From the NCBI RefSeq assembly GCF_000482705.1, contig NZ_AXWO01000032.1, positions 1 through 53,743 of the forward strand: 53,743 nt of DNA, given 5' to 3'. Numbering within the stretch: position 1 is the stretch's first letter; each line of letters opens with the position of its first letter. This DNA is from Glycomyces arizonensis DSM 44726. GTDB lineage: Bacteria > Actinomycetota > Actinomycetes > Mycobacteriales > Micromonosporaceae. Below are positions 30,241 to 39,343 of the stretch, in pieces. The notes under the pieces were generated by a model, which was given only the letters and a program-made list of their open reading frames with translations, was not told the origin of the DNA and did no database searches. Position numbers and translations under genes: made by a program.

Positions 30241-31464
30241 TCAGCACTGACGTGGCGGACAGCCACGGCTTTCACGAGATAAGCACGCTTGGAACTGTTG
30301 TTTGATGTCGGCGATCCCGAGGATCGCGAGTGGTGCGGTGTAGGCCTGGGAGCCGATCCGGTCGCGCCAAGCGGTGACACCGTTGCCGCCCTTGACCTTG
30401 ATACGGCCGAGGCGTTTGAGGATGGCGATCGCGGCGGCGCGAAGGCTGGCGAGGTTCGCGACCAGGTTTCCGGCCGTGGCCGTGGACCGGTCCTCGTCGA
30501 AGACCGCATCGCGCACCCGGTGCCAGGACTCCACGCCCCAATGGCCGCGGATCGCGTCAGCGAACCAGGCCGGCCGCACACCGCGCGCTTCCCGACTGGT
30601 CAGATAGAACGTGACATGGTGGGCCACTTCACCGGTGGCCTCCTCACGCGTCCAGCGCCTGATGCGGGCGATCTGGGCCAGGCCCGGGAACGGCAGCCGC
30701 ACGCCGCCGCCGGCGGCCAGGGCCTTGACGGTGCGGGTCTCGCTGCGTCCGTGCCCGCTCTCGCTGGTCTGGCAGGCGTTGTCGACCTCGTTCCACGGCA
30801 GGTGCTTCGCCAGCGCGTGCAGTGTCGGCTGGTTGCCTTTCAACGCGAGGCAGTAATCGGCTCCGGCATCGAGGACCGCCCGCGCGGTCTCCTCGTTGCA
30901 GTGCAACGCGTCCGCGCTCACCGGGGCACCCTCCGCGTCGAGACGCTCGCACAGCACCCGGAGCGCTTCGATCTCATCACCGTCATCCACGACGACCTGG
31001 CCGACAAGACGGTCCCGGCCCGCCAGAGCGCCCACCAGGATCAGGTTCGAGCCGTCCCCGGCAACACGCCCGGCGCTCACTGGGCGCTTCCGGTCGATCC
31101 GCACCGGCACGACCGGGCCCGGACCCTCGTGGGCGGGAACGATCCGGGACGCGAACCGGGCCACCTCGTCGGGATCGAGCAGGGACAGCACCTCGACCAT
31201 GCGGTTGTACGATGGCAGCGACCACCACGAGGCGCCACCGACCTCCAGGCCGATCCCGCCCAGAGCCTTGACCACTTCCTCGGGCGCGTCCTCGGCCCAC
31301 CCGGCCCATTCCAGCGGCGTGTTCCTCCCGCACAGCAGGCCCGCCAAGGCGACCGCGACAAACACCGACAGCGGATAACACCGGCCCTGCATCCCACGCG
31401 GATCGGTCAACTCCGCCACGCACTCCTCGAACCGAGCCACGCCAAACACCTCACCGAAATCCAT
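30241..31464 (-). CDS. ISAs1-family transposase
   Basis: DDE transposase of 407 residues. The N-terminal ISAs1 domain is seen in 'VAELTDPRGMQGRCYPLSVF'. The catalytic core has D in 'VRIDRKRPVS' (usually DGKxxR; here the Gly is Arg), D in 'VSADALHCNEETA', 'YCLALKGNQPTLH', and E in 'IRGHWGVESWH'. The ATG at 31464 is preferred to a TTG at 31473. The frame has no stop inside the element: it reads through the left terminal repeat and stops 18 bp outside, giving the tail 'RESRGCPPRQC'. Full length, so possibly still active. Confidence 0.88.
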   Translation of the reverse strand: MDFGEVFGVARFEECVAELTDPRGMQGRCYPLSVFVAVALAGLLCGRNTPLEWAGWAEDAPEEVVKALGGIGLEVGGASWWSLPSYNRMVEVLSLLDPDEVARFASRIVPAHEGPGPVVPVRIDRKRPVSAGRVAGDGSNLILVGALAGRDRLVGQVVVDDGDEIEALRVLCERLDAEGAPVSADALHCNEETARAVLDAGADYCLALKGNQPTLHALAKHLPWNEVDNACQTSESGHGRSETRTVKALAAGGGVRLPFPGLAQIARIRRWTREEATGEVAHHVTFYLTSREARGVRPAWFADAIRGHWGVESWHRVRDAVFDEDRSTATAGNLVANLASLRAAAIAILKRLGRIKVKGGNGVTAWRDRIGSQAYTAPLAILGIADIKQQFQACLSRESRGCPPRQC

Positions 31465-31590
31465 ACGCGGCAACGACTTCCCCCATTCAGCAACAGCGTG
31501 TTCGAACCACTCAACGAGGAAACCCCAGCCGAAGACTCGGCCTCACCACGGCAAACATCAACCCGACCACACCTCGTGAAAGCCGTGGCT
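30261..31590 (-). mobile_element. ISAs1-type insertion sequence with 18-bp terminal inverted repeats
   Basis: Perfect inverted repeats of 18 bp bound the transposase gene: agccacggctttcacgag (30261-30278) and ctcgtgaaagccgtggct (31573-31590). Element length is about 1.33 kb. Flanking bases (cgtggcggac and caaaccacac) do not form a target duplication, so one end may have been rearranged after insertion. Confidence 0.75.
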
Positions 31591-31685
31591 CAAACCACAC
31601 AGAACACAGACGAATCGAGGCTAGTCACGTTCCCCTTGCGTGATTCCATATCAAGGAGTTTCTTTTTATCGTCAGCAGTAGCGAG

Positions 31686-32213
31686 CTATCGCTGCCATTT
31701 GCGGAATGATTTTATGACATCCCCATTTCGGATATTCCCTGCTGACTCTCTCCATGAGTTCGTCAATTGTTCGCCGAGCGAGTCGACATCGAGTCGGCCA
31801 GGAGTTCTGGTGGCGACCGACCAAGTCGCGGCCGCTCGGATGCCCTGGGTATCGACGAGCCTCTCAGCGGTGCTACTCACTAGTTTTCTGTCCTTGCCAC
31901 TCAACCCGAAAGACGCCCATACTCCGACGATGATGCGGTCTTTCGCCGTCATCCACACCAGGTGCGTCAGTGGGCCGCTCTTCCAGTCCTGGATTTTGAT
32001 GCCCTTGAGGTTGGAGTGAGGAATGGAGCCGTTTGAGTGGCGCACGCGCTGTATTTCCGCTTCCAGTGTGCGGTAGGAATCAGGATGGATATCCGATAGG
32101 AATGAGAGTAGGAATTCGCCCGAGTCGGGGAGGCGGCTTGCGATCTGATGATCGACTGAGATCTCGCCTGGTTCAGAGAAGTTGATCTCCTCACGGCTTC
32201 CGAAAATCCCCAT
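31686..32213 (-). CDS. Hypothetical protein, partner of the STAND NTPase gene
   Basis: Soluble protein of 175 residues, not recognised. It has alternating strands and helices ('LTHLVWMTAKDRIIVGVWAS', 'KDRKLVSSTAERLV') and no signal peptide or membrane helix. Base composition is clearly lower in G+C than neighbouring genes, a sign of recent transfer. It lies 57 bp downstream of the STAND gene on the same strand with ggag before its ATG, so the two may be co-transcribed. A role as effector or accessory of the NTPase is only a guess. Confidence 0.6.
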   Translation of the reverse strand: MGIFGSREEINFSEPGEISVDHQIASRLPDSGEFLLSFLSDIHPDSYRTLEAEIQRVRHSNGSIPHSNLKGIKIQDWKSGPLTHLVWMTAKDRIIVGVWASFGLSGKDRKLVSSTAERLVDTQGIRAAATWSVATRTPGRLDVDSLGEQLTNSWRESAGNIRNGDVIKSFRKWQR

Positions 32214-32270
32214 ATTGCTCCGTTCTTTATCTTCAGTTCCGCGGGTACGGGACAGGAGGGCGCCGGCACT

Positions 32271-34805
32271 TCAGGCCGAGTAGCGGTTTTCGAGCTCCCA
32301 TAGTCGGTTGCGCACATGCCTGGCGCGGGGGAATTGCAGTTCGGCGTAGACGGTGAGGGATTCTTGGAGGAGCGGGCGGGCGAGATCGGGTTTACCCGCT
32401 TCCAGAGCCGCGTCACCGAGGCCCTTGAGCGCGGTGCCGAGTCCGACCCGGTTCCCGATGTCGGTGAAGATGTCGGCGGCGGCCCTGTATCGGCGGCTCG
32501 CCTCGTCCCAGTCGTGATCGATCAGTGCGATCGCGCCACGTCCGAGGAGCGCATTGGCCTGTCCGTTGCGGTCACCCAACTCGAGGTAGACGGCGTTGGC
32601 ATCGTTGTAGCATCGATCGGCCTCGACCGAATCGTCCATGGCCCGCAGGATGTCGCCGTATCCACGGAGCGCGTCGGCCCGCCGAATCGGGTCCCCCAGC
32701 TCGATCGCCAGCTGGAAGCGTTCGGCGGCTTCGTCGTAGCGGCGCATGAGGCGGAGCGTGTGCCCGGCCCCGGCGAGTGCTCGCGACTGCGACACCCGGT
32801 TCCCGACCGCCGAGGCGAGGTCGGCCGCATGGTCGAACTCCCTGAGCGCCTCTTCTTTCTGGCCGCTGAGCCTCGCCACATGCCCCAAGGCGATGGAGGC
32901 CTTGATCATTCCGGCGTGGTCGTCGTCAGCGGCGGTGAAGATCGCGACCGCCTGACGGCACAAGTCCAATGAGCGCTGATGGTCGCTCTGCCGGCGGGCG
33001 GCCTCCGCCAGGCCAACGAGCGCGTAGCCGTACTCGACTGTGCCGGTGTCTCGGTAGATCTCGGCGGCATGCCCGTACACGGCACTCGCCTCGGTGAGAC
33101 GGCCGAGCGCGAACAGTTCGTCGCCCGCAGCCTGTGCGAGGTCGGCGTGCGCCCATGTGGTCCCGGTCATCGCGGTGGCGGCAATGCTGTCGAGTTCGAC
33201 ATTGCGCCAGTCGGAATCGAACCGGCCGCTCCGCAAGGCCCCCTGGTAGTAGGCGACGAGTTCGGACCGCACGCTGGCGAGCTTGCGCTCATTGTCGGCC
33301 AGGTGAGCGGCATACGCGTGCAGGATGTCGTGCGCGGTGTAGCTGATCAGTTCGCGAGGCGGATCGGCCAGGTCGAGGTGGTGCCGCTCGGCCATGCCGA
33401 CGTCCACGAGGTCGTCCATGAGGCCCAGCGCCTCGTCGAGATCGCACCCGAGGAGTGCCGACGCGGCATCGGCGGTGATGAACAGGCCGGGATGGGCGCC
33501 GAGAATTCGGAAGGCGTACTGCTGGTCGGGATCGAGGTGTTCATATGAGCCGGCGAGGAGTTCGAACATGGCCTCTTGCGTCCGCGGCCGCGGTTCGATC
33601 GTGGCCTTGGGAAGCTCGGCGAGGATCTCTGCCAGCCTGCGCCGTCCGGTCTGGATCGATCGGGCGTGTGTCTTGATGAGGATGGGGATGAGCAGATCGG
33701 CTTCGACCAGCCGCCGGACCTGCGCCGGGTCATGGTGGTCACCGGCGATGCCGGTGAAGAGCCTGCAGGCGGTCTCAGGGTCGAGCCCGCCCAGCCAGAG
33801 CCGATCGGAGTCGAGGTCGATCTGGTCGCGGCTGGTCACGATGGTGGCGCACCCTCCATGGCGCAGCAGCAACGGGCGAATCTGATCGACGGACTTGACG
33901 TTGTCCCACACGACCAGCAGCCGACGTCCACTGGTCGTCTCCTCCCACGCGCTCAGGCGACCGGTCTCGGACATGGCCTGGACGCTGTTGCTGGACAGGT
34001 CCTCGCGGACTGTCGGAAGGATTCTCACCAGCGCCTGATCAGCGGTGCCGGGAGCGTGGCCGACGGTGTAGGACTCGAAGTCGTAGAAGATACGGCCGTC
34101 GTAGCGGTCGCCATGATCATGGGCGAAGGCGGTGGCCAGTTTGGTCTTGCCCATGCCGCCGATGCCTCCGAGCATGACGAAGCGGCCGCTGTCGGGTTCC
34201 GGTTCGAGTGCTGCGGCGAGCGTCGCCAGCTCCCGCTCGCGGCCGATGAAGCCGTCCTCGGTCGTGTGGGGGTGCCAGTAGTCGCGCAGCCGTGCTCCCT
34301 GTTGGGAAAGCAGCGGCTTGAGGCACATGATCTGAAAATCAGCCCATAGCGGGTGGAGAACGTGGCCGGTGCGGGTGGCCTCGCGGCGGATCTGCTCCAG
34401 GATCGTCCGGCACAGTAGACCGGGGAGTGAGTGGTCCGGGTCGATCGCCGTCGACTCGCCGTCATCCCCGAGCGGGGGTTCGAGCACCGCGACCCAGCGG
34501 ATGACCGCGTGATCAAGCTCGATCAGGTCGGTGCCGTCGACGACTGGGAGGATGTCCTTGCGTTCCAAGAGCGTTGCGGCCGCATAGCGCTGCTCCTCAA
34601 CGTCATCAGGGTAGACTTCGGCGACTGCAATGTCGACCGCCGCGGCGATCGCGGCGGTCAGGGCTGCTCGCACTTTGGGGGAGTCTTCCCCGCGGTGCAA
34701 CGCGCTCGCGGCGCGGTCCAACACCTTTCCGGTCGTTCGGGCCGCGGCTTGATCGGCGAACTTCTTGGCCACCCAGGCGGTGATGGCAATCGAAACAGGG
34801 TCCAA
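32271..34805 (-). CDS. STAND NTPase with TPR repeats (NB-ARC/AP-ATPase type)
   Basis: Large signal-transduction ATPase of 844 residues. An N-terminal helical domain (1-160, unknown) precedes 'FIGRERELATLAAAL', Walker A 'GGIGGMGKT' (213-221), Walker B 'RRLLVVWDNV' (294-303), sensor 'TIVTSRDQIDL' and a winged-helix region. Helical TPR-like repeats fill 540-840 ('YGYALVGLAEAARRQSDHQR', 'ADALRGYGDILRAMDDSVEA', 'ALLGRGAIALIDHDWDEASR'). TTG start with gagaggg upstream. Such proteins are either regulators or anti-phage sensors (Avs-like logic: TPR senses, N-terminus kills). No DNA-binding domain is visible, which favours the second. Confidence 0.8.
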   Translation of the reverse strand: MDPVSIAITAWVAKKFADQAAARTTGKVLDRAASALHRGEDSPKVRAALTAAIAAAVDIAVAEVYPDDVEEQRYAAATLLERKDILPVVDGTDLIELDHAVIRWVAVLEPPLGDDGESTAIDPDHSLPGLLCRTILEQIRREATRTGHVLHPLWADFQIMCLKPLLSQQGARLRDYWHPHTTEDGFIGRERELATLAAALEPEPDSGRFVMLGGIGGMGKTKLATAFAHDHGDRYDGRIFYDFESYTVGHAPGTADQALVRILPTVREDLSSNSVQAMSETGRLSAWEETTSGRRLLVVWDNVKSVDQIRPLLLRHGGCATIVTSRDQIDLDSDRLWLGGLDPETACRLFTGIAGDHHDPAQVRRLVEADLLIPILIKTHARSIQTGRRRLAEILAELPKATIEPRPRTQEAMFELLAGSYEHLDPDQQYAFRILGAHPGLFITADAASALLGCDLDEALGLMDDLVDVGMAERHHLDLADPPRELISYTAHDILHAYAAHLADNERKLASVRSELVAYYQGALRSGRFDSDWRNVELDSIAATAMTGTTWAHADLAQAAGDELFALGRLTEASAVYGHAAEIYRDTGTVEYGYALVGLAEAARRQSDHQRSLDLCRQAVAIFTAADDDHAGMIKASIALGHVARLSGQKEEALREFDHAADLASAVGNRVSQSRALAGAGHTLRLMRRYDEAAERFQLAIELGDPIRRADALRGYGDILRAMDDSVEADRCYNDANAVYLELGDRNGQANALLGRGAIALIDHDWDEASRRYRAAADIFTDIGNRVGLGTALKGLGDAALEAGKPDLARPLLQESLTVYAELQFPRARHVRNRLWELENRYSA

Positions 34806-34982
34806 CGGGGGTGTGCCCTCTCAACGAAGCAGATCAATCCACCTTAGATTAGCGTCTCGATTGCTCGCTCAGCTCCCCTGAAAGGTGGAAAGTTTCGTTG
34901 ACCGGCTCTTGCCGTGAGACACTCAGATACTACGGAACATAATTGAACCTCAGGTGTATCAGTAATGCTCAGAGGTGGACTC

Positions 34983-35117
34983 ATGAATAAGATTCCTGGA
35001 TGCTTTCAGAGCGGCCTGAGAATCGGCCTGCAAGCTGACCGAACTCCGGCAGGGAAGAACTTCACTGCGAAAGAGGCACAGGCACAGCTATCAATTCATC
35101 GCGCCAAGGGCCGATGA
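34983..35117 (+). CDS. Possible 44-residue small protein
   Basis: An ATG at 34983 is preceded at good spacing by AGAGGTGG, a strong ribosome binding site that stands out in an otherwise empty region. The product begins 'MNKIPGCFQSGLRIGLQADR' and is basic, soluble and unrecognised. It is divergent from the STAND NTPase gene. It could be a real small protein of that locus or chance. Confidence 0.3.
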   Translation: MNKIPGCFQSGLRIGLQADRTPAGKNFTAKEAQAQLSIHRAKGR

Positions 35118-35417
35118 AGCCCACGCCTGCACCACCTAGTGACGCAACCGCTGACCAGACCGAACGCCCCAAAGGGACGGCGTTGCTACCAGCGCCACCT
35201 CGACTGCAATGCTATGTCAGGAATCCTGACAGTAGGTGAGGGCGTATTTGTTGCATATCGAAGTTATTGAGCACCGTTTTGTCGGCTTATGATTGATAAA
35301 ATATGGTTCCGTTGCCAAGCAGGGCAATGTGGACCGGCTTAGCACTCCGTCCGTGATTTGTGAGGTCGCTTCTGGCGATGAGGTGGACGGCGCTTCGGAA
35401 ATCGGGGGTACCGGGAT
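35118..35417. other. Intergenic, no gene seen
   Basis: About 300 bp of lower G+C than the surroundings. A short dyad gtcaggaatcctgac (35217-35231) is the only clear structure and could be an operator or a terminator without a U tract. Confidence 0.4.
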
Positions 35418-36125
35418 TCAGTTCTGGTTCACCGGCCAGACTGCGGCCGGGTCGCAATGGTCCGGGCACGCCAGCAGGTAGACCTCGTTGCCGAGGAAGA
35501 GGTTGTAGGTCCCGCCCCAGCTGTAGGGCTGCTCCGGCGCGCCGGGGTATACGGCGAACTCCCAGTTTTCCTTTACCTGGCAGAGATACACCAGATCCGC
35601 TCCGCACGCGCACCGGTACAACTCGGGGTATTGCGCCCAAGACGGCGCACCACCCACTTTGCAAATCTGAGATCCCAGCCCCTTCGCGTCGGGGACATCT
35701 TCGAAGGGGCGCAGAGAAAGCGGTAGAGCGCACACGGACGGTTCGCGCTCCGCCGCTGGCAGAGTCGCCTGGCGCTGGACCAGCACTTTCCAGAACGGAC
35801 TCGGGCCGGGCATCTGTGGAGCCTCCCAGTACCGGTCTGCAAGACGGCCTTCGGTCAAGGGCGGGTCGGCGTAGTCGTTGTGCATTCGGCAGTGGAACAC
35901 CGCGAGGTGGTCTCCGCCGAACGGTTCCACGTCCGAGGGGATGTCGAGCTGGAAGAACAACGCCATCCGCTCACCGCAGAAGCACTTCGGCCACTCCTGA
36001 TCCTCAGCGAGGAAGGGCCAGCCGCCAAGCGAATTCCGCGTCGGCACCGTCAGCGGCACCGCTCCTTCCTCGATTGCATACGCACGCAACCCGACCCGCG
36101 CATCAGGCACCTCAGCTTCCACCAT
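35418..36125 (-). CDS. DUF1963/YwqG-like protein
   Basis: Soluble protein of 235 residues. 'TVPTRNSLGGWPFLAEDQEW', 'PKCFCGERMALFFQLDI' and 'DHLAVFHCRMHNDYADPPLT' are typical of the DUF1963 family, whose function is unknown. Cysteine pairs ('KCFCG', 'RCACG') and the late 'LLACPDHCDP' suggest zinc binding. The family turns up near toxin and defence genes, as here. Single gene, ATG start. Confidence 0.7.
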   Translation of the reverse strand: MVEAEVPDARVGLRAYAIEEGAVPLTVPTRNSLGGWPFLAEDQEWPKCFCGERMALFFQLDIPSDVEPFGGDHLAVFHCRMHNDYADPPLTEGRLADRYWEAPQMPGPSPFWKVLVQRQATLPAAEREPSVCALPLSLRPFEDVPDAKGLGSQICKVGGAPSWAQYPELYRCACGADLVYLCQVKENWEFAVYPGAPEQPYSWGGTYNLFLGNEVYLLACPDHCDPAAVWPVNQN

Positions 36126-36171
36126 CCGCTTATCCTAGTACTCCATCTATGATCGTTGGCGTTCGAGGAGT

Positions 36172-37392
36172 GTGACGCCTCGATGCCGTAGAGGCTCACG
36201 GGGTTTGGGTGCGGCAGAAGCAGCCGATCTCGCGTGGTTCCGGTTGTGGCACAGGAAAACAGAAGAGCGGTTGCGGAGGCCAGGATACCGCAGGAGGCGT
36301 TCAGCGCTGCCGGGCAGGCAGTGTTCGCTGCGATGGCGGATGTTCGGCTCGCGGCCGTGCCGGATGAGCGCCCGCGACTACACGAGAGGGCTGCTGGCGA
36401 GCCTGGAGCGGAAGAACTGCGTCACGATCGCCGAGTGGGCCGGGCACTCCAGCCCGGACCGCCTGCACTACCTGCTCGAACGCGCGGTCTGGGACGAGCG
36501 GGAGCTGCGGGGCCGCCTCGGCGCCCTCGCCGTCGAGCACCTCGGCGGCGACGGCGTTCTGATCTTCGACGAGACCGGCGACCTCAAGAAGGGACGGGCC
36601 TCGCTCGGGGCCGCCCGCCAGTACACCGGCACCGCCGGACGGGTCGAGAACGCCCAGGTCTCCACCTGGGCCGTCTGGGCCACCGCGGCCGGTCACGCGT
36701 TGATCGACTACGAGGTCTACCTCCACTCCGAGTGGTTCGCCGAAGGCGATACCCGGCTCGGGGAAGCGCACGCGCCCGGCCCGGTCGCCAAGCGCACCAA
36801 GGACCAGCAGGCCGCCGAGATGCTCCGGCGACTCCTGGCCGGCCCCGCCAGGCCCTCGGCCGTGTCCGCGACCGGCGACGAGATCTACGGCAACTCCCCG
36901 CACCTGCGCCGCAGCCTCTACGACGCGAGCCTGCCGTTCGTGCTGGCCTGCGCCTCCTCCACGAAGCTGCGCACCGATGCGCTCATCGAACCGGCGCGGG
37001 CCGACGAGCTGGCCGCCTCGATCCCGACCCGGAACTGGCAAATCCACGCGATCGGCAAGGACGCCAAAGGACTGCGCGAATACTCGTGGGCCTGGCTCGA
37101 CCTCGCCGTCGCCGAAGAGACCACCGGCCACCACTACCTCCTGGTCCGCCGGCACCTCTCGACCGGCGAGCAGGACGTTTCTATGTCTGTCAAGGGGTGG
37201 TTGTGGTGGGTTTTAGGAGCCTGCAGACCTCTCGGGCGATGGCGCGTTTGAGGATCCGGATGATCTCTTCTTTGGTCTTTCCTCGCCGGCGCCCGTTGGG
37301 CGATCGAGGAGTCGTTCCCAGCAGGCCAAGGGCCGCGTCGGTCTCGACCAGCACCAGGTCCGCACCTGGGAAGCGACCCACCGGCACCTCAC
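36172..37392 (+). pseudogene. IS701-family transposase, interrupted
   Basis: From about 36360 the frame encodes an IS701-type DDE transposase: 'MSARDYTRGLLASLERKNCV', 'GVLIFDETGDLKKGRASLGA', 'RQYTGTAGRVENAQVSTWAV', 'SATGDEIYGNSPHLRR', 'LLVRRHLSTGEQ'. Similarity breaks near 37180 with a small frameshift ('FYVC' is in another frame). About 110 bp of IS110-type tail in reverse orientation follow. The IS701 end then resumes from 37300 as 'AIEESF' and, one frame over, 'QQAKGRVGLDQHQVRTWEAT' 'HRHLT' to a TGA. The element is dead and its right end cuts into the next gene. Confidence 0.75.
37190..37294 (-). mobile_element. IS110-family transposase C-terminal fragment inside IS701
   Basis: The minus strand encodes 'GRRRGKTKEEIIRILKRAIA' then 'REVCRLLKP' and a stop, the same type of IS110 tail as at 19092-19217. 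It sits between the two halves of the IS701 transposase in opposite orientation, so it arrived after IS701 or marks a recombination junction. Confidence 0.6.
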
Positions 37393-38151
37393 TTGACCGA
37401 TCGCGACTTCACGTTGATCGATCTGCTCGGCCGGCATCGGGTCTTCACCATCGACCAGATCACCGGCCTGCTGTTCTCCTCCACCCGCTCGGCCCGCAAC
37501 CGCATCACGCGGCTGCTGGACCTCGACCTGATCGACCGGTGGCGCACCGCACAGCGCCCCGGCAGCCAAGCCTTCCGCCATACCCTCGGCTACACCGGCG
37601 CCTACCTGTACAGCGCCGCCCGCGGCCTGCCCGTACCGCGACGAGTCGCCTTCCAACACCAACAGGCTGAACTGGTCGCCTCAGCGAACCTGAGCCACCG
37701 GCTCGCCGTCAACGACTTCTTCGCCCGCCTGACCCAGGCCACCAAAGACCGCCCCGACCTCGCGCTGCACGAGTGGCTCTCCGAGAGCGAAGCCGGAGCG
37801 CTCACCGGCGGCCTGGTCCGCCCCGACGCCGCCGCCACCATCACCGGAGCAGACGACCCCGTCGAGTTCTGGTTCGAGCACGACCGCGGCACCGAAACGC
37901 TGCACCGGGTGGTCGAGAAAGTCGGCCGCTACCGCACCCGACTGCCCAGCCTGCACCGCGCGCTCGTCTTCGAACTCACCAGTGAGGCCAGAGAAGACCA
38001 CCTCCACGCCGCCCTCGCCGGAACCGAGCCGCACTTCACCGTCGCCACCGCGACCGCCGACCGCACCACCGACCCGACCAAGGCGATCTGGCGCATCCTC
38101 CACCGGCCGGGTCTCCGGCGGCTCGATCGACTCACCGATCCCACATCGTGA
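37393..38151 (+). CDS. Replication-relaxation family protein, 5' end replaced
   Basis: Protein of 252 residues of the Replic_Relax family found in actinobacterial plasmids and integrative elements, often near transfer genes; it is thought to act in plasmid replication or relaxation. An N-terminal winged helix ('LLGRHRVFTIDQITGLLFSS' 'TRSARNRITRLLDLDLIDRW') is followed by the conserved core 'HRLAVNDFFARL', 'EFWFEHDRGTETLHRVVEKV', 'RALVFELTSE'. The TTG start overlaps the IS701 stop. Homologues begin several residues earlier, so the native start and promoter were probably lost to the insertion. Confidence 0.75.
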   Translation: MTDRDFTLIDLLGRHRVFTIDQITGLLFSSTRSARNRITRLLDLDLIDRWRTAQRPGSQAFRHTLGYTGAYLYSAARGLPVPRRVAFQHQQAELVASANLSHRLAVNDFFARLTQATKDRPDLALHEWLSESEAGALTGGLVRPDAAATITGADDPVEFWFEHDRGTETLHRVVEKVGRYRTRLPSLHRALVFELTSEAREDHLHAALAGTEPHFTVATATADRTTDPTKAIWRILHRPGLRRLDRLTDPTS

Positions 38152-38159
38152 TAACCCAA

Positions 38160-38181
38160 GGGCGGCCAACATCGGCCGCCC
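38160..38181 (+). terminator. Hairpin after the replication-relaxation gene
   Basis: Perfect 8-bp stem gggcggcc/ggccgccc with loop aacatc, 9 bp past the stop codon. There is no U tract. Confidence 0.45.
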
Positions 38182-38344
38182 ACCCAGATCATCGCGTCGG
38201 TGCAGGGCATTCTCTGGTTCATGCTCCAAGTAGCAACGGGTTTCGGCGGCGCCTACGGCTCGGACAAAACGCTTGCGGCGGCGGTCGTCGAGCGCCTGAG
38301 CCCTCGAAGCGATCCGCCGCCGCTCTCGTTCCACCGTTCAGGAT

Positions 38345-38806
38345 CTAGTCCATGAGCACGGTGTCGGGATCGAAGTACGGGCACGAGCCCTTCACGGTGC
38401 CACTGCCGGCACTGACCCTTCCGCTGAAGGGAACGTAGTAGTACTGAACCTGCTCTCCTTCCACGACCATGGCGACATAGCAGATGGTGCTGTCCTCGGG
38501 CATGTCGAAGTTGTAGTACTGGCACGAACCGTCACCGTCATAGGCGCCAACCTCGAACCAGCGGCTGTCGGCCGAGCCGCGGACGGCCGCCGAGGCGTGG
38601 CGTCCGTCGCCGTCGGTGTCGCACACCCGCAACCACTCGCCCTTGGGTTCGAAGCAGACCCTTGCCCCGGTTTCGTCACCGACGCAGTTGCTGTACTCAG
38701 CTTGTGCGGGGGCTGCGATCAGGCCTGACAGACCGATGGCGGCCACCATCGCTAGCAGCACTGCCGCGAGCCGTGACCGGTTGCGGCCCCATCTGTTCGA
38801 TCTCAT
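38345..38806 (-). CDS. Secreted small cysteine-containing protein
   Basis: Exported protein of 153 residues. The signal peptide is clear: basic 'MRSNRWGRNRSRL', hydrophobic 'AAVLLAMVAAIGLSGLIA', cleavage after 'APAQA'. The mature part (about 115 residues) has several cysteines ('NCVG', 'RVCFE', 'RVCDTDGDG', 'SCQYY', 'TICYV', 'GSCPYF'), probably disulfides, and beta-rich character. Start at 38806 follows aaggagg. I do not recognise the family; small secreted proteins of this shape are frequent in actinomycetes. Confidence 0.7.
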   Translation of the reverse strand: MRSNRWGRNRSRLAAVLLAMVAAIGLSGLIAAPAQAEYSNCVGDETGARVCFEPKGEWLRVCDTDGDGRHASAAVRGSADSRWFEVGAYDGDGSCQYYNFDMPEDSTICYVAMVVEGEQVQYYYVPFSGRVSAGSGTVKGSCPYFDPDTVLMD

Positions 38807-39019
38807 GAGTCCTCCTTGAAGACGATCTGAGGAGATCATGAGACGATGCCGCATGCGAACTGCACGATTTCGGCATAGCCGCCAGAGCTGTTGCTGCACA
38901 GGGGCTTGAATCAGGTCTGTGGTTGTGAGAGGCGACGGCCGTGCCGTCGTCGGAGACCGGTCATGTGCCTGTCCGCTGTTGAGCAGACGATACGAGATTC
39001 TTACCGGACAATTCCAGCC

Positions 39020-39343
39020 CTACCGCATCAAAACACGCTGCAACAGCGACCGCGGCCGCAACATTCGGTCAACTTTCCACAGGTACTCAACCGGCGAGTT
39101 CCGTACCAGTGCCGAACGCTGTTTGGCATGTTCGTGACGGACACTGAGCGCTGCGAATGCGGCTCCTGCGGCTCCTGCGGCTCCGACAACGAGATTGCCG
39201 GTCGCGATCGGCCCGCCGATACTTACGATCGCAGCACCTGCCAACTCGACTTTCACCGCGGTTGCGTTGAGTGCGGTATCGATGCCAAGGTGTCGTACGG
39301 CGCGTTCGAGTTCAATCGTCGGAAGTGAGTGGAATGACGACCA
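39020..39343 (-). pseudogene. C-terminal remnant of an unrecognised gene
   Basis: The minus strand reads without stops from 'SLPTIELERAVRHLGIDTAL' through 'VELAGAAIVSIGGPIATGNL' 'VVGAAGAAGAAFAALSV' to 'NSPVEYLWKVDRMLRPRSLL' 'QRV'. The glycine-rich hydrophobic stretch and the 'SPVxYLxxVD' end look like a genuine protein C-terminus of DUF6236-like type. The 5' part is missing and the gnaT start lies over it, so it is a remnant. A shorter GTG-started product (39256) is possible. Confidence 0.4.

Noticed and set aside
30289..32019. 576-codon plus-strand frame across the ISAs1 element
   Set aside because: It spans the IS boundary and is antisense to the transposase, so it cannot be a native gene.
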